The notes: generated by a model from the sequence alone, not told the origin. Positions 53,315 through 63,149 are shown, counted from the first letter of the stretch. The stretch: DNA of 64,000 nt from Gottfriedia luciferensis (GCF_001712755.1 NZ_MDKC01000036.1:62001-126000), one strand, 5' to 3'. Program-made: numbers and translations.

Positions 53315-53360
53315 TAACAAGAAAAAGGAAATGGTTCTAACTCAAACCATTTCCTTTTTT
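53315..53360 (-). terminator. Terminator of sleB-ypeB (distal)
   Basis: AAAAAGGAAATGGTT pairs with AACCATTTCCTTTTT and has T runs on both sides. The rest of the 52990-53300 stretch shows no gene. Confidence 0.75.
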
Positions 53361-53400
53361 TATCTTCATTACTATTAGGAAAATCTTTGAAATTCTATAG

Positions 53401-53427
53401 AGGACTTAAGTTACATACTTAAGTCCT
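53401..53427. other. Stable hairpin just after ypeB
   Basis: GAGGACTTAAG-TTACA-TACTTAAGTCCTC forms an 11-bp or longer perfect stem without a U tract. It may act as an RNA 3' stabiliser or a first terminator. Confidence 0.5.
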
Positions 53428-53449
53428 CATCATTAAAAAAGTATGAGCT

Positions 53450-54790
53450 TCAGTCGTAGTTTTCGACTAAGACATTCAATTTTTTAATCTGTTCTTCTAC
53501 ACCAGTATCCGCATTCACGAATATTTGATATGTGTCATTACCACGTGTTCCTACAAATTCATAGCAAAGTACTTCTTGATTCAATTTATTTAAAATGATC
53601 GCTTGGCGTTCTTCCATTATTTTTAAGTTTGAACTAATACTATTTCTCGCTTCCTCAACCGATATTTTCGGCTTTGGAATCGTTCGTTTTGTATATGCTG
53701 CTAAGTAATTTTTTGATGAAAATCCTACAGTACTTCCGTCATCAAGTGCAATTTTCATCGTAACAGATTCAGGATAGATTCTTACGCCGTCCTGTTTTGT
53801 TACATATGTAAACACACCAATCGTATCATATTGTGAGCTTTCTGTTAGTTCCATATTAGAGAATTTATTACGTTCTAAAAATTTAAGCCCATTAATAGAA
53901 GCCTGATTTAAATCGATTTTTTGCGCCTTAATATTTCGACTATCAATCACCCAAACTGGATACCCTCCTTTTTCGGTAATATCCATATAAATTTCACTAT
54001 TTGTTTTTGGTTCCTTAATTTCTAAGCTATAGTACCGATCTGCTAATTTTTCACCTGTAAGATCAACTTTTATTTGTGCTGTACTATTTAATTCAAGAAA
54101 CTTTTTCGCAATGTCCTTCGCTTGCTCTGTCGTTATTTTTTCGCCTTTTACATTCGAAAGGTTAGCACGATTTACTTTATAATTTGTCAGTGAAGGATCT
54201 GCATTTGCATCGGAATAGGTCATTACATTCCTTTCCACTGTCTTAAATCCGTCAATAATTACGTTATTTTTCGGATTTTGATCTTTTGCATAAGCTAGCT
54301 CTACATCCATCCAACGTAATTTATTCTCAAATACCATATGCTGAACTTTTCTAATCTCTCCTTGAATTTCAGCAGAGTTATCATATAACTTTTGCAGTGT
54401 TGCGTATTCATTTTGGGTCAATGGTTCTTTATCTAAATCTCTTACGGCAGTTCGATAACTAAAATCACCAATATTTGTTAGAAATTCTTCCGTTTTATTA
54501 ACTGGTAATAGCCTCAAAGGAAGTTGGCCTACGTTAGATCTAGCTTGAGAAGTTAATCCCCAAACTTCTACAAGTGCTGGAGAGAGGGATGACTTTGATT
54601 TCATTGCTAAAGTATCGCCAATTTTATCATGTAATAAATCTAATTCATAAGTTAGTTCATGAAATGCTCGTTGATAGTTGTTTTCTGCTTGGATATTGAT
54701 TTCGTTTTTAGCCTTATGCTCTGTATAACCCCAATATGATGTTCCGATAAGTCCAATTGCTAACACGCCTATAGCAGCTTCCTTAATCAC
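53450..54790 (-). CDS. ypeB: Germination protein YpeB
   Basis: The 446-aa protein has an N-terminal membrane helix (AAIGVLAIGLIGTSYWGYTE), a helical YpeB region, and C-terminal PepSY-type repeats (VKGEKITTEQAKDIAKKFLE, PKISVEEARNSISSNLKI). It is needed for stable deposition of SleB in the spore and forms a mutual partner with it. It follows sleB directly (16 bp). Presence of the pair shows that the organism forms endospores. The operon is normally forespore-specific (sigma G); I did not identify the promoter. Confidence 0.95.
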   Translation of the reverse strand: MIKEAAIGVLAIGLIGTSYWGYTEHKAKNEINIQAENNYQRAFHELTYELDLLHDKIGDTLAMKSKSSLSPALVEVWGLTSQARSNVGQLPLRLLPVNKTEEFLTNIGDFSYRTAVRDLDKEPLTQNEYATLQKLYDNSAEIQGEIRKVQHMVFENKLRWMDVELAYAKDQNPKNNVIIDGFKTVERNVMTYSDANADPSLTNYKVNRANLSNVKGEKITTEQAKDIAKKFLELNSTAQIKVDLTGEKLADRYYSLEIKEPKTNSEIYMDITEKGGYPVWVIDSRNIKAQKIDLNQASINGLKFLERNKFSNMELTESSQYDTIGVFTYVTKQDGVRIYPESVTMKIALDDGSTVGFSSKNYLAAYTKRTIPKPKISVEEARNSISSNLKIMEERQAIILNKLNQEVLCYEFVGTRGNDTYQIFVNADTGVEEQIKKLNVLVENYD

Positions 54791-54806
54791 TTAAAACACT
54801 CCTTTC

Positions 54807-55520
54807 TTATCGGCAAAATATATGTCTACCAATTTGTTTTATTTGTGGTCTGCTCCAAATCCAAGCACTTGTCGCTGTGTCTGGATTAAAATAATAAAGT
54901 GCACTTTCACTCGGATCCCAACCATTTACAGCGTCTAAAACAGCTTTTTTGGCCGTCTCATTTGGTGTTAAATAAATTTGTCCATCAGACACAGCCGTAA
55001 ATGCACCCGGCTCAAAAATAACTCCTGACACTGTATTTGGAAACGATGGATTGCTAACGCGATTCAGAATTACTGCAGCAACTGCTACTTGTCCGATATA
55101 CGGTTCTCCACGCGATTCACCATAAACTGCATTAGCCATTAGCTGAATATCATTTTGCGAATAACCATTCGGAACATTCGATCCAGCACCTGCATTTTCA
55201 CCTTTTTCATATTTTGTAGCTTTTACGAGCATCGCTTTTGTCTTAGCTCCAACAACCCCATCGACAGGCATCCCGAAATTATTTTGGAAATTCCGAACCG
55301 CCCAATATGTGTTGTAGCCAAACACCCCATCGACCTTGCTAGTGTAATAACCGTTATATTTTAACCGAGATTGTAATTCAATAACATCTTCTCCTGTAGC
55401 ACCCATTTGCAGGACTTGGCTTGTAAACGCATTTACATTTTTAGGTTGAACATTACAAAAGAAACTAAAAAATACGATTAGTAATATTAAAGGACCTTTT
55501 AAGAAAACTAGTTTCCTCAT
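54807..55520 (-). CDS. sleB: Spore cortex-lytic enzyme SleB
   Basis: The 237-aa protein has a signal peptide (RKLVFLKGPLILLIVFFSFF), a peptidoglycan-binding domain (about residues 38-95; GATGEDVIELQSRLKYNGYY) and a hydrolase_2/SleB catalytic domain (about 120-237; ANAVYGESRGEPYIGQVAVA with the catalytic Glu, and WIWSRPQIKQIGRHIFCR at the end). It is a lytic transglycosylase that degrades the cortex in germination. The longest frame starts 18 codons earlier, but AGGAGG 6 nt before ATG 55520 marks the true start. Confidence 0.95.
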   Translation of the reverse strand: MRKLVFLKGPLILLIVFFSFFCNVQPKNVNAFTSQVLQMGATGEDVIELQSRLKYNGYYTSKVDGVFGYNTYWAVRNFQNNFGMPVDGVVGAKTKAMLVKATKYEKGENAGAGSNVPNGYSQNDIQLMANAVYGESRGEPYIGQVAVAAVILNRVSNPSFPNTVSGVIFEPGAFTAVSDGQIYLTPNETAKKAVLDAVNGWDPSESALYYFNPDTATSAWIWSRPQIKQIGRHIFCR

Positions 55521-55624
55521 CACAAACCTCCTAGTATAATTATCTCTTTTTGTATTTTTTTCAAGAATGACCAATTTATGTAAATACTTTAAAAATAGTT
55601 AAAAACAAGTCAGTTTTTTACCCA

Positions 55625-55652
55625 ATAAAAAAGGGACCTTTTGGCCCCATTT
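55625..55652 (-). terminator. Terminator of the LTA-synthase-like gene
   Basis: On the minus strand GGGGCC-AAAA-GGTCCC (one wobble) is followed by UUUUUUAUU. Confidence 0.7.
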
Positions 55653-57419
55653 TTACTTTCTATTAAAGGTAATACCATCACCATATACTCGATCATAGAT
55701 TACCCAATCCCATATATCATTTGAATGATTTTGAAGTACCCATTCATACCATGAATGTTCAATCTGACCGTTTGTTAGAACTTTCATTAGAAGAGGTGCA
55801 ATTTCGTATGATTCTAATTTAAGATTTCCTTTTTCTAAAAATGGCTTTGAATAGTTTCTAATCTTGTCCATTGTATTTTTGTCATTACTCCAAATCCACA
55901 TCGGTGTTTCATTATACCAATCTTCTCCTTCACTCTTCTCCACTGGTGCTCCCCACTGCTCGTATGTTGCCTTTTTATCACCAAATGTTGGACGATGATC
56001 ACCATAAAAAAGGACGATTGTAGGATTCTTACGTTTTTTTATTTCCTGCCATACTGAAACAAGAGAATTGCCGCTTTTATAAATACCACTTGCATAACTT
56101 TCCACTTTTCCTTTTAAATCCTCATCCATAGGTACTCCACTAACTCTCATGTTTTCTACAGGAAAACGGCCTTTATGCCAATCAAAATGATTTTGCATTG
56201 TCACAAAAAATACAAATTGACTCCCTTTTTTATTAATTAATGACAATGCTTTTTTCGAGCTACAATCGTCTGATAGATAGGAACCGAATTTTTCACAAGA
56301 AGTTAAATCTGTTTCTGACAAGAACTGATTAAATCCTATGTTAGGATATACTTCTTTTCGTTTGAAAAATGATGTTTTAAATGGATGAAGGGCTATCGTA
56401 TCCATACCAAAGTGTCTAACATCTTGAATGAAACTAGGTGAAAGTCTATTCCCCATTTTTCCTTCTTGGTATGGTGTCCGATCTTCAAATTTACGTTTTA
56501 ATTTTAGACTAGTTAATACTTCAAACTCCTCGTTAGCCGTCCGTCCTCCAAATGTATTACTAATTAACGTTCCATGAATCCCTTCATTTATAGAGCGAAG
56601 AGGTGCATTTGGATCAGTCTCCCATTTTAATTTCATGTCATCTAGAATACTGTATGCCTCACTTTGAATCACTAAAATATCTGGTAATTGTTTAGGTATA
56701 GAAAGTGGTTTGAAAGATTTGATTTCTTTAATAACCTCATTCTTTACTTTATTAGATACTTTAGGTTCTTCACGTTTGCTATTTACATAAGTTACTAAAA
56801 ATGCTGGATACATACCATATCTTTCGACACTAGTCTCGTAATTCCAAGGTATATATTTTACATTTGAGTTTTTTACAAAATAAGCATAGCCTTCTTTTGA
56901 ACTAAATGTAAAAAAGACCCCAAGTAATACGATTAGTAAAAAACGCAGACTATTTTTCCTTGCAGAAGCATTTCTCCATTTTTTATAGGCAAAGAAAGTC
57001 CCTAAAAAAAGAAATGTTATGATTCCAATTAAACCTCCCCATTTGAGAAGAAATGGAAGCTTTGAAAATTGTAAAAAAACAATTGGGTCACGCAGGAAAA
57101 ATAAGTCACTTGGATGAAAAGGCTCACCAGTATATTTTATTTTTTCCGATAGTGCATATGAGAAAATTCCAATTGAACCTACAATCGTAATTAAAATCCA
57201 CCAAACATTAAAGCCTAGAACAGAAAGTCCAATTACTAGTATTGAAACTACAACTGCCACAATCATAAAGTTCCACTTAAAAAAATCCGTAATGATCCAA
57301 TTCTGATAAAGATTTACATTGTTCTTCCACAAATAATTATGAGACCAAATAACCAGTAAATAGCTACAGACCAATCCGATTAGAATTGGTCCTAACAAAT
57401 TAAAACTCTTTTTCATCAT
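55653..57419 (-). CDS. LTA synthase/phosphoglycerol transferase-like membrane sulfatase-fold protein
   Basis: The 588-aa protein has five N-terminal membrane helices and an extracytoplasmic alkaline-phosphatase-fold domain from about residue 230. That domain has the metal ligands and nucleophile expected of LtaS: Glu in IQSEAYS, Thr in NTFGGRTANEEFEVLTSL, and Asp-His in YGDHRPTFG. It probably transfers phosphoglycerol (or phosphoethanolamine-like groups) to a surface glycan or lipid anchor. The shorter conserved core and divergent start suggest a paralogue rather than the main LtaS. The adjacent glycosyltransferase genes suggest a common wall- or surface-polymer task. Confidence 0.85.
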   Translation of the reverse strand: MMKKSFNLLGPILIGLVCSYLLVIWSHNYLWKNNVNLYQNWIITDFFKWNFMIVAVVVSILVIGLSVLGFNVWWILITIVGSIGIFSYALSEKIKYTGEPFHPSDLFFLRDPIVFLQFSKLPFLLKWGGLIGIITFLFLGTFFAYKKWRNASARKNSLRFLLIVLLGVFFTFSSKEGYAYFVKNSNVKYIPWNYETSVERYGMYPAFLVTYVNSKREEPKVSNKVKNEVIKEIKSFKPLSIPKQLPDILVIQSEAYSILDDMKLKWETDPNAPLRSINEGIHGTLISNTFGGRTANEEFEVLTSLKLKRKFEDRTPYQEGKMGNRLSPSFIQDVRHFGMDTIALHPFKTSFFKRKEVYPNIGFNQFLSETDLTSCEKFGSYLSDDCSSKKALSLINKKGSQFVFFVTMQNHFDWHKGRFPVENMRVSGVPMDEDLKGKVESYASGIYKSGNSLVSVWQEIKKRKNPTIVLFYGDHRPTFGDKKATYEQWGAPVEKSEGEDWYNETPMWIWSNDKNTMDKIRNYSKPFLEKGNLKLESYEIAPLLMKVLTNGQIEHSWYEWVLQNHSNDIWDWVIYDRVYGDGITFNRK

Positions 57420-57471
57420 GAAGAATCTACCCTTTACAAAATTATTAACACTAACTTTGCTTATTTTGTTT

Positions 57472-59724
57472 TTACATTAATTTCTCATTCGGTAATGCTT
57501 CATCAAGCTGGTTGAATTTTTGAATTAATTTCTCCGTAACTAATGATTCAAACACTTTAGTAGCACCTTCAATATCGCCGATCTCTGATTTGTATTTTGT
57601 TTCAAATTTACTAAGAATACTACCTTCTTCAAAAATTCCCCATATATTATTCCCACTACCTTTGTAATCGCTCAACTTAGAAGGTAAGTATGGATTAATA
57701 TTTTTATAATCCTTCGTAAACGCATCATTCACAATTAGACAATCGAATTTTGTTGTAAAATTTAAAAACTCTAAAAAGTTAACATATGGGTTTACTTTTA
57801 CATGTTTTTCAATTACTTCTCCCGAAAGTTCATTTGCAAGTGACTTGGGATCTGAAGTGAAAACATGAAGTTTAATTTTATCTCTTAATTCTGGTTTCGT
57901 TAATTTAAGCCCTTCAATTATTTCATTTAATTTCCTCGTTTGATAAAACGTTCCAAAGTACCCTAGGTTTACTTTGTTCTCATCAATTCGATATTTACTT
58001 GCTTTAACGTGATAATATTGTTTCGGTAATGTCGGTTGATTACAAATTCTAGCTTTCTTTAAAATGACTTCTTTCAATTCTTTTATCGGGAACATCTCTG
58101 ACATGTATTTCAACTGATTTTCATTTGTAAAAACAATTTCATCTGCAAATGCATAAGCAATGTATTCACACCAAAAAAACATATTGTTATTTAATGCTAG
58201 TGGCAAGTTTTTTTTCTTTAAAAGTGCATTTACTTTTTTATAAAACCCTAAATCAATAATTGCGGACTTCCGTTCATTTCCATGAATATCTAATAGGATC
58301 GGATCTGAGAATTCTGCAACCCATTTTGCCTTTGGATTTTTCATTTTATATTCAAATGCTAAAAAGTGTGAAGCAGGCCATAGTGCTCGGCTATAAATTT
58401 TATGGTATGTACCATTTTTTCTTTCTTTCAATTTAATTTCCTTAAGAGATTTTTTAATAAAGTCTTTCATTGATTTCCATTGTTTAAAACTACTGGCAGA
58501 TGATATTTCCATTCGATTATTAATAAAACCATCAACCATTGCATTTTGTCGATAATCGGTATCTCTTACCTTCGACATGTTATTATAAATTACGTCCACC
58601 ACTTCATTATTCTCAATAATGCGCTTAGCCATTACAGTTCCGCTTGTATCAACATATGGTGGGAAACAATAAGAAATAATTAAAGAACGCGTCTCTCCAT
58701 TGTATAGCTTAAAATAAGGAAAATAGACGAAACTGTGTTTATTTACTTCTTCAATTACTTTTTCTCTCAATTCATTGCTATTGTTAATATACCTGTCTAT
58801 AAATCCATATTGAGCGTGTATTTTTCCTTTAATAAATTGTTGAATTGTAGGACTATTCGTTTCCCCTAGTAAAACATCAAGATGTTTCATGACTTCCAAA
58901 CGTTCTTTTACATTAAACTCAAATGAATTTTTACGTCTAGAAACTGAATTATCTCTTAAAACTCGATAATAAATTGCCTGCTCTTCTAATGGAACAATCT
59001 TCAAGTGAAAATGATGCAAAGCAAATAATTTAGTAAAAAACACTACATCTTCTCCACTTTTTAAACCAAGTTCGTATCGTTGGGTTTTTACTTTCTTTGT
59101 TGGTATTAATTTACATGCATTCATTGTTAAAACACTATTTAAATCAGTATAAGTATAAATTTTAGTATCTAATGCTTTTTTAATTTGGGAGTTAACAGGA
59201 TTGTTAGAATTACTATTACCTTCTAGATCTACGTCCACAACTTGTGAAATGACAACAGATTCTTCATCAGCATGATCAAATAGTTTTTCAAGAAAGTTAG
59301 GTGAAAGATAATCATCGTCATCCAAGAATGTAATGTATTTTTTTGATGCTTGTTGAATTCCCATATTTCTTGCAGCAGAAACACTAGCTTCTTCTGAATG
59401 AAGAATATTGAAATGATTAATATTATGTTCCTTAATGAAATTCATCAATATCTCTTCAGTTTGATCTTTTTCTCCATTGATAATAAAGAACACTTCAAAA
59501 TATTTTGGTGACAAAGTTTGATTTTTTAGTGATTCAATACATTTTTTTATTACTTTTTCACCCTTGTATGTCGGGATGATTACGCTAATACCGTTTATTA
59601 ATTTTTTAAAATGATAATTAGAAAATATTAAGTCTTCCGGGATTTCCTTATTCATTCGTTGGTAAATTTCGATCTTAATTTTTTCAATTTCTTCTAATCT
59701 TTGCTGAATTTCAAATTTGTTCAA
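57472..59724 (-). CDS. Bifunctional glycosyltransferase: GT2 domain fused to a GT4-like domain
   Basis: The 750-aa protein begins with a short coiled-coil. A GT-A family 2 domain follows (about residues 47-300; GISVIIPTYKGEKVIKKCIE, LDDDDYLSPNFLEKL with the metal-binding acidic motif). A second half (about 345-740) resembles GT-B, family 4-like transferases (SYCFPPYVDTSGTVMAKRII, LGYFGTFYQTRKLNEIIEGL). Such fusions build teichoic-acid-like or capsular polymers. No signal peptide is present. It lies 7 bp after the small coiled-coil gene. The downstream neighbour is the LTA-synthase-like gene. Confidence 0.83.
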   Translation of the reverse strand: MNKFEIQQRLEEIEKIKIEIYQRMNKEIPEDLIFSNYHFKKLINGISVIIPTYKGEKVIKKCIESLKNQTLSPKYFEVFFIINGEKDQTEEILMNFIKEHNINHFNILHSEEASVSAARNMGIQQASKKYITFLDDDDYLSPNFLEKLFDHADEESVVISQVVDVDLEGNSNSNNPVNSQIKKALDTKIYTYTDLNSVLTMNACKLIPTKKVKTQRYELGLKSGEDVVFFTKLFALHHFHLKIVPLEEQAIYYRVLRDNSVSRRKNSFEFNVKERLEVMKHLDVLLGETNSPTIQQFIKGKIHAQYGFIDRYINNSNELREKVIEEVNKHSFVYFPYFKLYNGETRSLIISYCFPPYVDTSGTVMAKRIIENNEVVDVIYNNMSKVRDTDYRQNAMVDGFINNRMEISSASSFKQWKSMKDFIKKSLKEIKLKERKNGTYHKIYSRALWPASHFLAFEYKMKNPKAKWVAEFSDPILLDIHGNERKSAIIDLGFYKKVNALLKKKNLPLALNNNMFFWCEYIAYAFADEIVFTNENQLKYMSEMFPIKELKEVILKKARICNQPTLPKQYYHVKASKYRIDENKVNLGYFGTFYQTRKLNEIIEGLKLTKPELRDKIKLHVFTSDPKSLANELSGEVIEKHVKVNPYVNFLEFLNFTTKFDCLIVNDAFTKDYKNINPYLPSKLSDYKGSGNNIWGIFEEGSILSKFETKYKSEIGDIEGATKVFESLVTEKLIQKFNQLDEALPNEKLM

Positions 59725-59731
59725 AACTGAC

Positions 59732-60070
59732 TCACCAACCTCTTAACTTTCTAAAAAGCCATCTTTTAGCTTTCCAATAAAACTGAATTAATCTGCCTAG
59801 CTTTGAGTGCATTACTTTTCGATAACGGTCTTCCATTATTTGAATTTCATTCTCTAGCTTTTCAATATACTTTATATTTTTATAATGCAGCTCTAACGCT
59901 GTTTCTTCATTAATTAATAAGGTTAAAAATTGTTCATAAAACTGAGACTCTATGTCCAAATTATTTAAATTAGATTTAAACTTGTTTAATTTTATAAACC
60001 AACTTGGTATTTCTAATTCATTCTCAATTGTTTCTGCATTTAATGAATGAGTTCTTGGGTCGATTGTCAT
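59732..60070 (-). CDS. Small coiled-coil protein coupled to the glycosyltransferase
   Basis: The 112-aa protein has a charged helical middle (YIEKLENEIQIMEDRYRKVM) and a basic, aromatic C-terminus (SKLGRLIQFYWKAKRWLFRK), the kind of tail found at the ends of bacterial glycosyltransferases where it may bind membrane. There is no enzymatic domain. It is followed after 7 bp by the 750-aa glycosyltransferase, so it probably is a localisation or scaffold partner. I do not recognise a named family. Confidence 0.65.
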   Translation of the reverse strand: MTIDPRTHSLNAETIENELEIPSWFIKLNKFKSNLNNLDIESQFYEQFLTLLINEETALELHYKNIKYIEKLENEIQIMEDRYRKVMHSKLGRLIQFYWKAKRWLFRKLRGW

Positions 60071-60165
60071 CTTGATGAGTCCTTCCTAATAGCTTGAATA
60101 CTTTATAATATGCCCTAAATAAGCAGTTTTTTTTCATAAAATGATGAATTAGAATCATTTCTTAA

Positions 60166-60203
60166 AATAAAAAAAGACAATCACCTTATCGGTAAATTGT
60201 CTT
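60166..60203 (-). terminator. Terminator of the DMT transporter gene
   Basis: AAGACAAT pairs with ATTGTCTT around TTACCGATAAGGTG, then a run of U on the minus strand. Confidence 0.75.
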
Positions 60204-60226
60204 ATGATACTTATACTATTTTGTAA

Positions 60227-61156
60227 TTAGATTTGGATTTGATTATCCCTTTTAAATTTGCGAGATACATCTTCATATACTCCTGAACCAAATAATACAC
60301 CTATTAAAATTAAAATAAATCCGACTACTTGAGTTAAAACAATTTTTTCACCTAAAAATAATACCGCACCAATAAGTGAAAAGAATGGATTTAAATTTAA
60401 AAAGATTGCCGCCTCTGTTGTGCCAACCTTTCCAAGAGCAAAATTATATAGCATATGCCCCATAGCTGTTGCAATAACTGCTGATGCAAAAAATACTGCC
60501 CAAATTCCTACTGAATGATGCACCATACTTGCCATTCCACCTGGCTCAAGTATTTGACTAATTCCAAATAAAATAATCGAACCCATAACTAGCATATATC
60601 CAGTCATTAATCTCGGGTCTAATGTTTTCGAAACTTTTTTAATTAAAACAAAGCTAGATGCCTGAGCTAAGATTGCTAAAAACACATAAAAATCTCCATG
60701 CGAAACGCCATGAAAACCTCCACCGCTCTGGAAAACAATAAAAGCAACACCTGCAAAACCAAATAAAACGCCTAAAATTCTAACAAAATTCATTACACTT
60801 CCTAAAAAGAAAACCGACAATAAAGCTGTTAAAAGCGGCCCCATACCGAGAATTAGGCCCCCGTTTGATGCTGAAGTTTGGGAAAGACCGATTGATAAAA
60901 AATAATGATGTGCAACTACATTCAATAGCATCGCAAAAAATACATACCCAAACTCTCTCCTAGTAAGCAAACGAACTTTTTTTATTAAAAATAAAATAAT
61001 AAAAACACTTACTCCAGCAGTGAAAACACGGATAGCTGTCATCGTAACTGGCATAAAGTTCTCTACTAGAACTTTTGTCGCAATTACATTAAATCCCCAT
61101 ACCACCATAATACAAAATAAAATGATATAAATTTGTTGCTTCTTCAACTTCCCCAC
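60227..61156 (-). CDS. DMT superfamily (EamA) transporter
   Basis: The 309-aa protein has ten hydrophobic helices in two EamA repeats (IILFCIMVVWGFNVIATKVL; GDFYVFLAILAQASSFVLIK). The second repeat contains GTTEAAIFLNLNPFFSLIGAV, typical of the family. These proteins export amino acids or other small metabolites; the substrate is not deducible. The start is a GTG in a purine-rich context; a TTG three codons later is possible. A structured leader with a terminator hairpin lies directly upstream. Confidence 0.85.
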   Translation of the reverse strand: MGKLKKQQIYIILFCIMVVWGFNVIATKVLVENFMPVTMTAIRVFTAGVSVFIILFLIKKVRLLTRREFGYVFFAMLLNVVAHHYFLSIGLSQTSASNGGLILGMGPLLTALLSVFFLGSVMNFVRILGVLFGFAGVAFIVFQSGGGFHGVSHGDFYVFLAILAQASSFVLIKKVSKTLDPRLMTGYMLVMGSIILFGISQILEPGGMASMVHHSVGIWAVFFASAVIATAMGHMLYNFALGKVGTTEAAIFLNLNPFFSLIGAVLFLGEKIVLTQVVGFILILIGVLFGSGVYEDVSRKFKRDNQIQI

Positions 61157-61175
61157 TTCTTTCTACTGGCCTAAA

Positions 61176-61202
61176 TATAAAAAGAGGGAAACTTCCCCTC
61201 TT
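61176..61202 (-). terminator. Terminator in the DMT leader, upstream of the start codon
   Basis: On the minus strand AAGAGGG-GAAGTTT-CCCTCTT followed by UUUAUA lies between the folded leader and the GTG start. It would stop transcription before the gene unless its pairing is disrupted. Confidence 0.7.
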
Positions 61203-61338
61203 CAGACTGCCCGCCAAACGCTCACTTTCTTCGTTACTTCGCCTGTTGAGCGGTGCTCATTACCGAATAGGGTAACTTCGCGCCTCGAAAGACAAGCTCT
61301 TGCAATCCGTCTGAAAATAGTTTTTAGTTCCCCTCTTT
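61202..61338 (-). promoter_or_regulatory. Structured leader RNA (riboswitch-like) of the DMT transporter gene
   Basis: The region is GC-richer than its surroundings and is closed by a 6-bp stem, TCAGAC (61309-61314) with GTCTGA (61202-61207). Between them several short hairpins are possible (CAAG-AG-CTTG, GTTACC/GGTAAT, GAGC-ACC-GCTC, CGCTCA/TGAGCG). AAGAGGGG occurs both at the terminator and again at the 5' border (61330-61337), so the 3' arm of the terminator can pair with either. This is the plan of a transcription-attenuating riboswitch. It does not match the conserved cores of the lysine, SAM, TPP, FMN, guanidine-I or Mn riboswitches as I know them. Confidence 0.6.
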
Positions 61339-61454
61339 ATTTTAATTCAGAAAACGTTTAATTTACTTTTTCTAATATAGTAAATTTTTGAGATTTATTC
61401 AAAGTGTATGCTCGGATTCATTAAAAATATGTTCCTCGTTTTACTTAAAAATAA

Positions 61455-61482
61455 AATACTACCCTTGAAAAAGGTAGTATCC
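61455..61482 (-). terminator. Terminator of selO
   Basis: On the minus strand ATACTACC pairs with GGTAGTAT, followed by UUUAUUUUU. Confidence 0.8.
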
Positions 61483-61500
61483 GTACTATAAAAAATATAA

Positions 61501-62979
61501 TCATGTGCCACAGAAAGTCTGATATGGACGATCGGGATCAGGAGGTAGTGTACAATAATTTATCTGTTCATTCGTTTCAATAAAAGGATTAGAAAGTGCT
61601 TTAAGCAATTTCTCCATCACGCTATAATCTCCGTTCTCTACCGCTGCTTCTAAAGCTTCTTCTACGCGATGATTTCTTGGAATTACAATCGGATTGTTGT
61701 CTCGCATTAATTGAAGTGATGCTTCTTTTGATTCTGGTTGTCTACTTAATCTCTCCTGCCACTGCTTCTCCCACTGTTTAAATTCAGTTGATGTAAACAA
61801 AGGCAGTTCATCTTGATTGCCATATGATAATGCTCTAAACGTATTCGTATAGTCTGCTTTATACTTTTCCATTATTTCAAGTAACTCATCAATTAATGAC
61901 TTATCCTGTTCTTCTTCATTAAATATTCCTAATTTTCTCCTCATGCCTGCGATCCAATTATCTACATAAATTATAGGGTACTCAGATATTGCATCTTGTG
62001 CTATTTCTAAGGCTTTTTCCTGATCATCATGCAATAAAGGTAATAAGGTTTCAGCAAATCGAGCAAGATTCCAGCCAGCCATTTTGGGTTGATTTCCATA
62101 TGCATAACGACCTCGGAGATCAATAGAGCTAAATACAGTTGCTGGATCGTACGCATCCATGAATGCACATGGACCATAGTCAATTGTTTCACCGCTAATA
62201 GTCATATTGTCAGTGTTCATTACACCATGTATAAAACCAACTAATTGCCATTTGATAATTAAGGAAGCTTGGCGCTTAATGACCCCTTGAAGTAATGAAA
62301 GATATCGATTTGGATCATTTAGTTCAATTTCCGGATAATGCCTTTGGATTGTATAATCAGCTAGTTCTTGAAGTTCATTCACGCTACCCCATCTTGAAAC
62401 ATACTGAAACGTACCAACACGTATATGACTAGCAGCAATTCGAGTCATAACTGCCCCAGGTAATCGAGTTTCACGCTGGATTTGTTCACCTGTCGTTACA
62501 ACAGCAAGACTTCGTGTAGTTGGTATCTTTAGTGCATGCATCGCCTCACTAATAATGTATTCGCGAAGCATCGGGCCAAGTGCTGCACGACCATCACCAC
62601 CCCTTGAATAAGGTGTTCTACCTGAACCTTTCAGTTGTACATCAAATCGCTCGTTTTTTGGAGTGATTTGTTCACCGAGTAATAATGCTCTTCCATCCCC
62701 TAGCATATTAAAGTGTGCAAACTGATGTCCTGCATATGCTTGGGCAAGTGGCAATCCACCTTCTGGCACTTGATTCCCGGCAAAAACATTTACACTTTCT
62801 TCGCTTTGAAGAGATTGAACATCTAGACCAAGTGATAATGCCACTGGTTTATTTAAAACAACTAATTTCGGTGAACTTACTGGATTTAAGTCTTGAGTAG
62901 CAAAGAAGAATTCCGGTAATTTTGAATAACTATTATCAAAATTCCATCCTGCATCACTTTTTACATTTCCCTGTGTCAT
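61501..62979 (-). CDS. selO: Protein adenylyltransferase SelO (YdiU, UPF0061)
   Basis: The 492-aa pseudokinase has the SelO signature [20 protein letters not shown], followed by [20 protein letters not shown] and [20 protein letters not shown]. SelO transfers AMP from ATP to protein hydroxyls in an inverted kinase fold and is linked to redox control. It ends QTFCGT; the penultimate Cys replaces the selenocysteine of some relatives, so no recoding is needed. The longest frame starts with GTG at 62997, upstream of the AAGGGGG site; the ATG at 62979 follows that site by 6 nt and is the likely start. Confidence 0.92.
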   Translation of the reverse strand: MTQGNVKSDAGWNFDNSYSKLPEFFFATQDLNPVSSPKLVVLNKPVALSLGLDVQSLQSEESVNVFAGNQVPEGGLPLAQAYAGHQFAHFNMLGDGRALLLGEQITPKNERFDVQLKGSGRTPYSRGGDGRAALGPMLREYIISEAMHALKIPTTRSLAVVTTGEQIQRETRLPGAVMTRIAASHIRVGTFQYVSRWGSVNELQELADYTIQRHYPEIELNDPNRYLSLLQGVIKRQASLIIKWQLVGFIHGVMNTDNMTISGETIDYGPCAFMDAYDPATVFSSIDLRGRYAYGNQPKMAGWNLARFAETLLPLLHDDQEKALEIAQDAISEYPIIYVDNWIAGMRRKLGIFNEEEQDKSLIDELLEIMEKYKADYTNTFRALSYGNQDELPLFTSTEFKQWEKQWQERLSRQPESKEASLQLMRDNNPIVIPRNHRVEEALEAAVENGDYSVMEKLLKALSNPFIETNEQINYCTLPPDPDRPYQTFCGT

Positions 62980-63149
62980 CTTATCCCCCTTTTCCACTTT
63001 TTTCTTTTTTATTATTTACTCTCTACATATAACAAAAAAGAAATCGTTTTTCTATGATTTTGATTTCTCCATCCATTTCCCAGGTTAGTGTCTACTCCTC
63101 AACTTCAATATATTCTAACATTGAAGGAAAAAAGCAATTAGTTCTTATA

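Noticed and set aside
61202-61338. Lysine (L-box) riboswitch
   Set aside because: A GAGGCGCGAAG stretch resembles the 5' lysine core, but the remaining conserved blocks of that class are absent. I therefore call it an unclassified leader.
61351-61364. cre site near AGAAAACGTTTAAT
   Set aside because: It lacks the terminal CA and first T of the consensus, so three key positions fail.
61501-61520. Selenocysteine or recoding at the SelO C-terminus
   Set aside because: The residue is encoded by a normal Cys codon (FCGT then stop).
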